Positions 6,483-12,455 of a DNA stretch of 13,828 nucleotides are shown here, piece after piece (position 1 is the stretch's first letter; the number at the start of each line of letters is the position of its first letter). The stretch comes from Thermoflexales bacterium (lineage in GTDB: Bacteria; Chloroflexota; Anaerolineae; Fen-1058): positions 1 through 13,828 of the forward strand of contig JAGOBP010000040.1 of assembly GCA_017999195.1 (NCBI GenBank), in the 5' to 3' direction. The position numbers were made by a program, and so were the translations under genes. Under the pieces are notes generated by a model, which did not search any database, was not told the origin of the DNA, and saw only the letters and a list, made by a program, of their open reading frames with translations.

Positions 6483-7328
6483 ATGTCACGTTTTGCCGTA
6501 CAACGTCTGGGCATTGGCTTTTTGGTCTTCGTCGCGATCGTCGTGATCGTGCCGATTATCATTGTCGTCGGCTCGATCATCTTGCAGGGCTTGCCCGCCA
6601 TCTCGGCCGAGTTCCTGTTTACTGCGCCCCGCGACGGGATGCGAGCGGGCGGCATCTGGCCGGCCATCGTGGGGACGTTCTGGCTCACGATCGGGACGGC
6701 GGTCTTCTCCGTGCCGTTGGGCATCGCGATTGCGATTTACCTGAGCGAATACGCGCGCGATAACAACTTCACGCGCCTTATCCGATTGGCCATCATCAAC
6801 CTGGCGGGCATCCCGTCGGTGGTGTACGGGCTGTTCGGTTTGGGGTTGTTCGTGCTGACGCTGCAATTCGGATCATCGATTTTGGCAGGATCGCTTACGC
6901 TTTCGATCATGACCTTGCCGGTGATCATCAGCACGTCGGAAGAAGCCTTGCGATCGGTGCCGCAGAGTTTTCGCACGGTCAGCATCAGCCTGGGCGGGAC
7001 GAAGTGGCAGACTATTCGCAAGGTGGTGCTGCCCAATGCGTTGCCGGGCATGATCACAGGCGTGATTCTGGGGCTGGAACGCGCCGCGGGCGAAACTGCG
7101 CCGATCCTGTTTACGGCCGCCGCCTTCTTTTTGCCGCAGTTACCCAACAGCATCTTCGATAAGACGATGGCGTTGCCTTATCACCTGTTTGTCATCAGTA
7201 CGCAAGTGCCCAATATGCCGCTGCAATTGCAGTTTGGCACGGCGTTGGTGCTGATGGTCTTTGTCCTGTCGATGAATCTGGTGGCGACCATCATTCGCAG
7301 TTACTATCGCCGCAAGCGGGAGTGGTAG
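6483..7328 (+). CDS. pstA: Phosphate ABC transporter permease PstA
   Basis: Second membrane subunit of the phosphate channel. The 281-residue product starts with a strong hydrophobic helix (10-34) and has further helices near 60-85, 103-125, 132-150, 190-205 and 250-272. Family blocks: NLAGIPSVVYGLFGLGLF (107-124) and the cytoplasmic coupling loop EEALRSVPQSFRTVSISLGG with TKWQTIRKVVLPNALPG, then LERAAGETAPILFTA. The ATG at 6483 has GGAG at 6474-6477 with 5-nt spacing, so it can be translated independently of pstC despite the repeat-filled gap. Its stop codon abuts the pstB2 start (TAGATG). Confidence 0.95.
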   Translation: MSRFAVQRLGIGFLVFVAIVVIVPIIIVVGSIILQGLPAISAEFLFTAPRDGMRAGGIWPAIVGTFWLTIGTAVFSVPLGIAIAIYLSEYARDNNFTRLIRLAIINLAGIPSVVYGLFGLGLFVLTLQFGSSILAGSLTLSIMTLPVIISTSEEALRSVPQSFRTVSISLGGTKWQTIRKVVLPNALPGMITGVILGLERAAGETAPILFTAAAFFLPQLPNSIFDKTMALPYHLFVISTQVPNMPLQLQFGTALVLMVFVLSMNLVATIIRSYYRRKREW

Positions 7329-8093
7329 ATGACGTCACCCGCCAAGATCGAGATCGAGCATCTCACTTACAAATACGATGATGGCACAGAAAGCCTGATC
7401 GACGTATCGTTATCGATTGCCGCCCATCAGATCACGGCGCTCTTTGGTCCGGCGGGCGGCGGCAAATCGACGCTGTTGCGCGTCATCAACCGCCTGAACG
7501 ACCTAACGTATGGCTCGAAGATGACGGGCCGCGTACTGCTGGATGGGAACGATATTTATGCCCCGGACGTGAGCGTGTCGGACTTGCGCCGCCGGGTAGG
7601 CATCGTGTTTGCGCAGCCGTTGCCTTTGCCTATGTCCATCCGCGCCAACATCGAATATGGTCCGCGTTTGGCCGGTCTGCACGATGCGCGTAAACTGGAG
7701 ACGCTGGTCGAGCAGAGTTTGCGATCGGCGGCGTTGTGGGACGAAGTGAAAGATCGACTGAATGAGTCGGGCTTTGCGCTATCGGGCGGGCAGCAGCAGC
7801 GCCTGTGTCTGGCGCGCGTGCTGGCGCTGGAACCGGAAGTGATCTTGCTGGACGAGCCGATGTCAGGCCTCGATCCCATCTCGACCGCAAAGATTGAAGA
7901 TTCGCTGCAAGAGTTGAAGCAAACCTATACCATCGTCATCGTGCCGCACAGCATTCAGCAATCGGCGCGCGTGGCCGATCAGGCGGCGTTTTTTCTGCAA
8001 GGCCGCTTGATTGAGTTTGCTCCCGGCAAACAACTCTTTTTGAACCCCAAAGAGAAACGGACCGAAGACTACATCACCGGGCGGTTTGGTTAA
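7329..8093 (+). CDS. pstB: Phosphate ABC transporter ATP-binding protein, operon copy (PstB2)
   Basis: ATPase subunit at the end of the pst operon, 254 residues, aligning along the full PstB family and ending in the same TEDYITGRFG as PstB1. The ABC signature LSGGQQQ (151-157) is canonical and Glu176 and His207 are present. Other nucleotide-site motifs depart from consensus: Walker A is GPAGGGKST (40-48, Lys46 kept), the Q-loop reads VFAQPLPLP with Ala95 where Gln is expected, the D-loop is S-G-L-D after DEPM, and the H-loop context is VPHS rather than VTHN. These changes complement those of PstB1, which has a poor signature but normal P-, Q- and D-loops. A GGGAG at 7318-7322 inside the pstA end gives good spacing to the ATG. 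No phoU follows. Confidence 0.94.
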   Translation: MTSPAKIEIEHLTYKYDDGTESLIDVSLSIAAHQITALFGPAGGGKSTLLRVINRLNDLTYGSKMTGRVLLDGNDIYAPDVSVSDLRRRVGIVFAQPLPLPMSIRANIEYGPRLAGLHDARKLETLVEQSLRSAALWDEVKDRLNESGFALSGGQQQRLCLARVLALEPEVILLDEPMSGLDPISTAKIEDSLQELKQTYTIVIVPHSIQQSARVADQAAFFLQGRLIEFAPGKQLFLNPKEKRTEDYITGRFG

Positions 8094-8105
8094 CGTCCGA
8101 TCGGG

Positions 8106-8134
8106 TTGAAACGGCCCGGCGGCGATGATATAAT
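8106..8134 (+). promoter_or_regulatory. Promoter of the M29 aminopeptidase gene
   Basis: -35 TTGAAA (8106-8111), exact 17-bp spacer, -10 TATAAT (8129-8134). Transcription should start near 8141, leaving a short leader with AAGGAG at 8154-8159 ahead of the ATG at 8163. It marks the aminopeptidase as a separate transcription unit, although read-through from pstB2 is possible because no terminator was seen between them. Confidence 0.8.
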
Positions 8135-8162
8135 CACCGCACGTAGTCTTCCAAGGAGATTT

Positions 8163-9293
8163 ATGACAGATCCCCGTGTTGAAAAACTCGCTCGTGTGAT
8201 CACTGAATATTCGGTGGGCATCAAGCCGGGCGACCGAGTGTATATTACTGCTTCGCCGGTGGCGCAGCCGTTGACGCTGGCCATCATCGAGCAAGTCATC
8301 AAGCGCGGCGGCCATCCGCACCTGACGGCGGGCAGCGGCTACAATCACCTCGATCTGGTGCCGGGCGCAACCGAGTTGCTGTTGAAGTACGGCTCGGACG
8401 CGCAGTTGCAGTACGTCAATCCGTTTGAATTGATGGCCGTCAACGACTTCGACGTGCGTATCGCCATCAAGGCCGACACCAACACCAAGGCGCTCTCGAA
8501 TGTCGATCCGAAGCGGATTGCCATGGCGACCTCGGCGCGGCGCACGTTGACCGAAACGATGATGCAGCGCAGCGCGACCGGCGAATTGCGCTGGTGCGTG
8601 ACGCTGTTCCCCACCGAGGCCAACGCCCAAGACGCCGAGATGAGCCTGCGCGAGTACGAAGATTTTGTCTACGGCGCGGGCTTGTTGAATGATCCCGATC
8701 CGGTGGCAAGTTGGCTGGCGATGGGCGCGCGGCAGCAAACGTATATCGACTGGCTCAAGGGCAAGAAGCGCATTCACGTCAAAGGGCCCAACGCCGATTT
8801 GGAAGTGGGCATCGATCAGCGTATCTTCATGAACTCGGAAGGCAAGCGCAACTTCCCGGACGGCGAAATTTTCACCGGGCCGGAAGAGACCGTCACTGAG
8901 GGCTGGGTTAAGTTTACGTATCCCGCCATCTATCAGTCGCGCGAAGTGAACGGCGTCGAACTGGAATTCAAGGCCGGGCGCGTGGTCAAAGCCACCGCCA
9001 CCAAGGGCGAAGATTTCCTGCTGAGTGTGCTGGACACCGATACCGGCTCGCGCACGCTAGGCGAATTTGCCATCGGCACCAACACCGCCATCCAGCAATT
9101 CACGCGCAACATCCTGTTTGACGAGAAGTTGGGCGGCACCATCCACATGGCGCTAGGCGCGGCCTATCCCGACACGGGCGGCCTGAACAAGTCAGCCATT
9201 CACTGGGACATGATCTGCGACACGCGCGATGGCACGGAAATCACCGCCGACGGCGAAGTCTTCTATCGCAATGGCGAGTTTTTGATCAAGTAG
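8163..9293 (+). CDS. M29-family metallo-aminopeptidase
   Basis: Cytoplasmic exopeptidase that removes N-terminal residues from peptides, of the thermophilic aminopeptidase/AmpS type with two metal ions. The 376-residue product keeps the expected ligands in order: Glu235 (PDGEIFTGP), Glu301 (LGEFAIGTN), His328 with Tyr335 (IHMALGAAYP), and His347 with Asp349 (SAIHWDMICD). The N-terminal half (1-200) is the usual substrate-shaping domain. The start is the ATG at 8163, 4 nt behind AAGGAG and downstream of a near-consensus promoter; an in-frame upstream TTG at 8106 lies within the -35 box and is not the start. A strong terminator follows at 9317-9346, so this is a single-gene unit. Substrate preference cannot be read from sequence. 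Confidence 0.93.
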   Translation: MTDPRVEKLARVITEYSVGIKPGDRVYITASPVAQPLTLAIIEQVIKRGGHPHLTAGSGYNHLDLVPGATELLLKYGSDAQLQYVNPFELMAVNDFDVRIAIKADTNTKALSNVDPKRIAMATSARRTLTETMMQRSATGELRWCVTLFPTEANAQDAEMSLREYEDFVYGAGLLNDPDPVASWLAMGARQQTYIDWLKGKKRIHVKGPNADLEVGIDQRIFMNSEGKRNFPDGEIFTGPEETVTEGWVKFTYPAIYQSREVNGVELEFKAGRVVKATATKGEDFLLSVLDTDTGSRTLGEFAIGTNTAIQQFTRNILFDEKLGGTIHMALGAAYPDTGGLNKSAIHWDMICDTRDGTEITADGEVFYRNGEFLIK

Positions 9294-9316
9294 TCCAGAA
9301 AACAAGTAGACAAGTG

Positions 9317-9346
9317 GAGACGCTCCAGCCGGAGCGTCTCTTTTTT
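9317..9346 (+). terminator. Rho-independent terminator after the aminopeptidase gene
   Basis: Perfect 10-bp stem (gagacgctcc 9317-9326 with ggagcgtctc 9331-9340), a 4-nt loop, and six Ts at 9341-9346. Two 8-bp near-copies, acaagtag and acaagtgg (9302-9317), precede it. The next gene on the same strand starts only 12 bp after the T run. Confidence 0.96.
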
Positions 9347-9357
9347 GTGAGGTCAAC

Positions 9358-9936
9358 GTGATTATCAACGGACTGAAAATTCATCCCGAATTGCTGGAAG
9401 TGCTAGAGACCGAGCGCTGCCGCTTGCACGAATGCAAAGGCGCGTGTTGCAGCGGCGGCGTGTGGCTGGATGCGGACGACCTCAAACCGATCGTCCCGTA
9501 CGTCGAAGCGATTCAGTCCAATCTGCCCGCAGAGCGGCGTGATCCGAACACGTGGTTCTCTGCGCCCGAGCCGGATGAAGACACGCCGTCGGGCGTGAAG
9601 ATTGGGACGAACGTGGTGGATGATCCCGTGCGACCGGGGCTAACGTGCTGCGTTTTTCTGCGGCCCGATCGATTTTGCGCCCTGCAAGTAACCTCGCGGC
9701 AACTGGGTTTACCCGGCCTGGGCTTGAAGCCGTTCTTCTGTGCGCTGTATCCCGTTTACGTGGAAAACGGCGAAGTGATCATCGATCACGAAACGGAAGA
9801 AGACTTCGATGGCGCGAACTGTCGACGCTTGTGTGCGACAAAGCAGCCACTGTATGAAGTGTTCCGCGAAGAAATGACGCTGGTGCTGGGTGAGGATGGT
9901 TTCCGGGAACTTCAGGCGCAAGCGACTGCGGCCTGA
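9358..9936 (+). CDS. Cysteine-rich DUF3109-like putative metal-binding protein
   Basis: A 192-residue cytoplasmic protein with ten cysteines in clusters: Cys21, C-K-G-A-C-C at 26-31, T-C-C at 96-98, R-F-C-A-L-Q at 106-111, K-P-F-F-C-A-L-Y-P at 124-132, and C-R-R-L-C at 155-159. The pattern resembles DUF3109 and, more distantly, the YkgJ-type CxxCC proteins thought to bind zinc or iron; the function is unknown. The start is GTG at 9358, with GAGG at 9350-9353 and 4-5 nt spacing; the first residues MIINGLKIHPEL look like a true N-terminus. It lies 12 bp behind a strong terminator, with no obvious promoter between, and converges on the MFS gene with a 4-bp gap. The family call is from the cysteine pattern and is moderately sure. 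Confidence 0.8.
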   Translation: MIINGLKIHPELLEVLETERCRLHECKGACCSGGVWLDADDLKPIVPYVEAIQSNLPAERRDPNTWFSAPEPDEDTPSGVKIGTNVVDDPVRPGLTCCVFLRPDRFCALQVTSRQLGLPGLGLKPFFCALYPVYVENGEVIIDHETEEDFDGANCRRLCATKQPLYEVFREEMTLVLGEDGFRELQAQATAA

Positions 9937-9940
9937 TCCG

Positions 9941-11287
9941 TCATTTGAGTTGCCGAACTTTCGGCCACTTGAAAAATACAAACACGCTGTAAATCAACGA
10001 TAACGCCGCCCCGACCAGTACAGCGAACGGCGCGCCGGTTAGGCTCATGGTCAGACCGGCCTGCATGCGGCCCGCGCCCATCATGCCCTGAAACAACATG
10101 CTGTACACACTCATGATCCGGCCGCGGAAGCCGTCCGGCGCCGACAACTGCACCAGTGTGTTGGTCATGACGTTCTGCAAAATGAAGACCACGCCAATGC
10201 CCAGCAGCAACAGGGCGGTCAGCCAGAACGACTGCGACACCGCAAAGGCCAGCAGGCCAATCGGCAGGCCGATGTTACCCAGCGTCAACAATCGTCCGCG
10301 CCCCCGATCGCCATACATCCCCACCAGCAACGCCCCCGCCAGCGCACCCGTGCCAAACGCGCCCATCAGCAAACCGTAGGGCACCGCATTTGGATCCTGG
10401 CACGTCAATCGATCGCACACCCACTGATTGATCGGCAGCGCGCTGGCCGCCAACGGCCCGATCGGTTGCAGCGTCCCATCGGGGCGCACATCGGTCTGCA
10501 CGAAGACGGGCATCAGCGTCATAAACGGCATCGACAAAAAGGCCGCCACCGCCACCATGCTCATCAGTACGCGCAACGACTGCTGCTGCCACACATACTG
10601 CAAGCCTGCCTTTAAGTGCGAGCCCATCTTGGGCGGCTTGACGGCTTTGGTTGTGGGGGGAAGGCGCATCATCAGCAAACTGGCAATGACGGCGAAATAC
10701 GACACCCCGTTGATGAGAAAGGCGATGCCCAGTCCCAGCGGCGCAATGAGCAGGGCGGCCAACACCGGCCCGATGGCGCGGCTCAGGTTGAAGATGGCCG
10801 AGTTCAAGGCGATGCCGCTGTCCAGATCGTCGCGATGGCCGACCATCTCCACCACAAACGACTGACGCGCGGGCACGTCGATGGCATTAGCCGCGCCCGA
10901 CACCAGCGCCAGCACAACTACATGCCATAACTGCACCACGCCGTTCAACTTTAAGTACGCCAGCGCAAACGCTTGCAGCATCATGACCGTCTGCGTCAGC
11001 ACGATGATGGTCCGCTTCGGATAGCGATCGGCCAGCGACCCGGCAATCAAGGCCAGCGGCACCAGCGGGATCAGCGGCACAAAGCCGACGATGCCCAGCC
11101 ACAGCCCCGGGTTGTCTTTGGCCAGATCGACGATCAAGAGCGGATGAGCGGTTTGCTGCATCCACGTGCCAATGAGGGAGATGAGCTGGCCTACAAAAAA
11201 CAACTGGTAGTTGCGATGCCGCAAGGCGCGGAACGCCTTGCGGCGGCCGGTCAAGGGCGGTGTGGGTGTGTCGGGGCTATCACTCAT
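9941..11287 (-). CDS. MFS transporter (MFS_3 / EntS-like exporter type)
   Basis: A 448-residue inner-membrane transporter, probably a proton-driven exporter of a small molecule. It begins with the typical AFRALRHRNYQLFFVGQLIS segment (18-37) and GTWMQQ, has motif A as GSLADRYPKRT (83-93), and NAIDVPARQSF (134-144), characteristic of the MFS_3 branch that includes the enterobactin exporter EntS. Twelve helices can be placed by hydrophobicity. Between helices 7 and 8, outside the membrane, lies an unusually long loop of about 40 residues (264-302) with Cys291 and Cys296. The ATG at 11287 has no clear Shine-Dalgarno but overlaps, as ATGA, the stop of a possible 18-codon upstream frame. It has its own promoter at 11359-11387. 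The substrate cannot be predicted. Confidence 0.9.
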   Translation of the reverse strand: MSDSPDTPTPPLTGRRKAFRALRHRNYQLFFVGQLISLIGTWMQQTAHPLLIVDLAKDNPGLWLGIVGFVPLIPLVPLALIAGSLADRYPKRTIIVLTQTVMMLQAFALAYLKLNGVVQLWHVVVLALVSGAANAIDVPARQSFVVEMVGHRDDLDSGIALNSAIFNLSRAIGPVLAALLIAPLGLGIAFLINGVSYFAVIASLLMMRLPPTTKAVKPPKMGSHLKAGLQYVWQQQSLRVLMSMVAVAAFLSMPFMTLMPVFVQTDVRPDGTLQPIGPLAASALPINQWVCDRLTCQDPNAVPYGLLMGAFGTGALAGALLVGMYGDRGRGRLLTLGNIGLPIGLLAFAVSQSFWLTALLLLGIGVVFILQNVMTNTLVQLSAPDGFRGRIMSVYSMLFQGMMGAGRMQAGLTMSLTGAPFAVLVGAALSLIYSVFVFFKWPKVRQLK

Positions 11288-11340
11288 AATGATTGGGTCG
11301 CGTTCGTTAACCGAAGAATTGAAGCCCGTGGGGCGTCCAT
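11284..11340 (-). CDS. Possible 18-codon leader peptide coupled to the MFS gene
   Basis: An ATG at 11340-11338, about 12 nt inside the predicted MFS transcript, opens an 18-codon frame (M-D-A-P-R-A-S-I-L-R-L-T-N-A-T-Q-S-L). Its TGA overlaps the MFS ATG as ATGA. The MFS start lacks a Shine-Dalgarno, so termination-reinitiation coupling would make sense. The leader itself has no strong ribosome site, and a short open frame of this size can arise by chance; treat as a hypothesis. Confidence 0.25.
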   Translation of the reverse strand: MDAPRASILRLTNATQSL

Positions 11341-11358
11341 TGCCACACGAGGCGCGAA

Positions 11359-11387
11359 ATCATAGCACCCGATGGGTATTTGGTCAA
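11359..11387 (-). promoter_or_regulatory. Promoter of the MFS transporter gene
   Basis: On the minus strand: -35 TTGACC (11387-11382), exact 17-bp spacer, -10 TATGAT (11364-11359). Transcription should start near 11352, giving a leader of about 65 nt before the ATG at 11287. No operator could be identified with confidence. Confidence 0.78.
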
Positions 11388-11392
11388 TTTAA

Positions 11393-11569
11393 CGGGCGGC
11401 ACTTCCCGTTGATATACCCCCGAATTGGTACAGGGGAAGTTCGGACATAGTCACGGTTCGTCCGAAGGCCGCGCCGCGTTTCCAAGCGGATGACGCCTAC
11501 TGCGTGCGCTGCCGCCAGCCTGTCAAATGGTTGAATCCGACGCGCGATCAGTGGGGGCGGAAAATTTAG
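11393..11569 (+). pseudogene. Start-less open frame with a CxxC pair (possible zinc-ribbon remnant)
   Basis: An open frame of 58 codons ending in TAG at 11567, with no ATG, GTG or TTG in its upstream part. Its last 35 residues look protein-like: F-Q-A-D-D-A-Y-C-V-R-C-R-Q-P-V-K-W-L-N-P, then a short basic end. The C-V-R-C pair suggests half of a zinc ribbon. The frame begins right behind the MFS promoter and may be the 3' remnant of a deleted gene. A chance open frame is quite possible. Confidence 0.2.
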
Positions 11570-11690
11570 TGGCGCGGCGTGTGTCTGAAGTACGGCAGTG
11601 CCAGCTGTCGCGGGGGGCGATATGGTTAAACGCCACGAGTGCTTCCACTTGCTCTTTTGAGAAAGGCTCCTCTGGGGCATCTTTATACTT

Positions 11691-11810
11691 GATACTACTG
11701 GCGAATTCGGTCATTCCCGCGAAAGCGGGAATCCAGTACTGAATCTGGGCACCCGCTTTCGCGGGTGTGACCGTGTTGAAAATTGTTGCGTGATTTCGCC
11801 AGCCAGTATC
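11691..11810. repeat. Nested inverted-repeat element (MITE/REP-like)
   Basis: Outer arms: gatactactggcgaa (11691-11705) and ttcgccagccagtatc (11795-11810), matching with small differences. Inner part: a gtcattcccgcgaaagcggg arm (11710-11729) that itself folds (cccgc-gaaa-gcggg), mirrored by acccgctttcgcgggt (11751-11766). The inner portion resembles the very widespread 'gtcattcccgcgaaagcgggaa' intergenic repeat; the outer arms may be a second element that received it. It carries no coding capacity. Confidence 0.65.
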
Positions 11811-11830
11811 ATACTTGGGCGCGGGGACAG

Positions 11831-11864
11831 ACTTGAGCGACTGGGCAACTCAAGTTCCTTGCCC
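11831..11864 (-). other. Possible H-type pseudoknot / REP-like hairpin
   Basis: acttgag (11831-11837) pairs with ctcaagt (11849-11855), and gggcaa (11843-11848), lying in the first loop, pairs with ttgccc (11859-11864). The two perfect stems interlock with no gap between the inner strands. Read on the minus strand the stems are 6 and 7 bp with 3- and 5-nt crossing loops, a feasible H-type geometry. The adjoining word ggggacagactt (11823-11834) recalls REP repeats associated with RAYT transposases. The frame 11850-12107 stops inside it. Confidence 0.4.
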
Positions 11865-12107
11865 GCCCACGTGAAGAACGCCGACAGGCTGATCTAGAAA
11901 TTGCGGATCGTTTTGGGGGCGAGGGCGGCTGGATTGGCTGTTGAGCTGTTCATTATCGAAGTCGATGTATTTCTCGTTCTCATTGTGCGCGCACTTTGAT
12001 GCGGCAGTGAGGTTGCATGGTGCTGGGGGTGAAACGCCGCCTCGCTCACTTTGGAGGCAAGGTTGTTGCTGTGGAGGAAATCGGACATCATGTCTGGCTG
12101 TGAAACC
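11850..12107 (-). pseudogene. Start-less open frame, protein-like remnant
   Basis: Eighty-five open codons between an in-frame TGA (12110-12108) and a TGA at 11852-11850, without any ATG, GTG or TTG start. The translation is hydrophilic with plausible composition: a Gln/Pro-rich beginning, then APCNLTAASKCAHNENEKYI, DFDNEQLNSQ, and a C-terminal NDPQFLDQPVGVLHVGG. An overlapping ATG-starting minus-strand frame (11894-12136) has a His/Thr/Ser-rich composition that looks less natural. I do not recognise the family. It could be the 3' remnant of a gene or a translated repeat; there is no Shine-Dalgarno or promoter evidence. Confidence 0.3.
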
Positions 12108-12185
12108 TCAACGGACAACGGGCCGATCGCACGCATGTGCGTATGCTTATGTGCCGAAGTGCCTTGTCATGACTGGCGTAATAGA

Positions 12186-12455
12186 CTAAGCAATCTGTTC
12201 CCACGGCGGAGTCCATATCTGCGGCAGCAGATTCAATCGTACATCGCCGCTATTCAACGCCATGAGATTCTGACGCGCCTGCACCAACGTTATTTCACCG
12301 GCCGGGCAACCGGGGCAGTTCATTACCAGATCGACCTCGATCCGATCGGCACTCACACGGACTGCACGCACCATATTCAGCGCGATCAACGACAACCCAA
12401 AAGTGGGATGGATCACCTGATCGAGCGCAGCGCGGACTTCTGCCTCAGTGACCAT
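12186..12455 (-). CDS. DUF59 / MIP18-family protein (SufT-like, Fe-S maturation)
   Basis: An 89-residue cytoplasmic protein of the family that includes SufT, PaaD and eukaryotic CIA2/MIP18, which help mature iron-sulfur proteins. Family features: an N-terminal helix with ALDQVIHPTFGLSLI (10-24), a central strand ADRIEVDLVM, the key N-C-P-G-C-P segment (46-51) with the family Cys at 50 and an extra Cys47 forming CxxC, and a C-terminal LNLLPQIWTPPW (74-85) matching the usual P-x-W end. I chose the ATG at 12455, which overlaps the end of the upstream gene by 11 bp; an in-frame GTG at 12482 would add nine residues untypical of the family. It is the last gene of the five-gene Cys-tail cluster and is probably translated by coupling. 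Confidence 0.83.
   Translation of the reverse strand: MVTEAEVRAALDQVIHPTFGLSLIALNMVRAVRVSADRIEVDLVMNCPGCPAGEITLVQARQNLMALNSGDVRLNLLPQIWTPPWEQIA

Larger units (their letters stand above)
11388..12185. other. Gene-poor stretch with repeats and open-frame remnants
   Basis: Roughly 800 bp between the MFS promoter and the DUF59 gene hold no convincing complete gene. What can be seen: a start-less plus-strand frame (11393-11569), a nested inverted repeat (11691-11810), a possible pseudoknot (11831-11864), and a start-less minus-strand frame (11850-12107). Short ATG-starting frames of 60-100 codons occur on both strands, but they overlap each other and the repeats and resemble no family I know. The stretch looks like a site of past insertion and gene decay. 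Confidence 0.5.

Noticed and set aside
8106..8162. Upstream TTG start adding 19 residues to the aminopeptidase
   Set aside because: It lies in the -35 box of the promoter, has no ribosome site and adds a non-family sequence; the ATG at 8163 behind AAGGAG is far better.
7863..8777. Long minus-strand open frame opposite pstB2 and the aminopeptidase
   Set aside because: It spans the promoter and two recognised genes on the other strand; a composition artefact of GC-rich codons.
11523..11714. Minus-strand 63-codon frame starting M-T-E-F-A
   Set aside because: Its ATG lies inside the inverted repeat, it has no Shine-Dalgarno, and its second half degrades into Arg/Ser/Thr-rich sequence; left unannotated apart from the region note.
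11894..12136. Minus-strand 80-codon frame with ATG
   Set aside because: His/Thr/Ser/Ala-rich composition typical of a shadow; the other minus-strand frame at 11850-12107 looks more protein-like.
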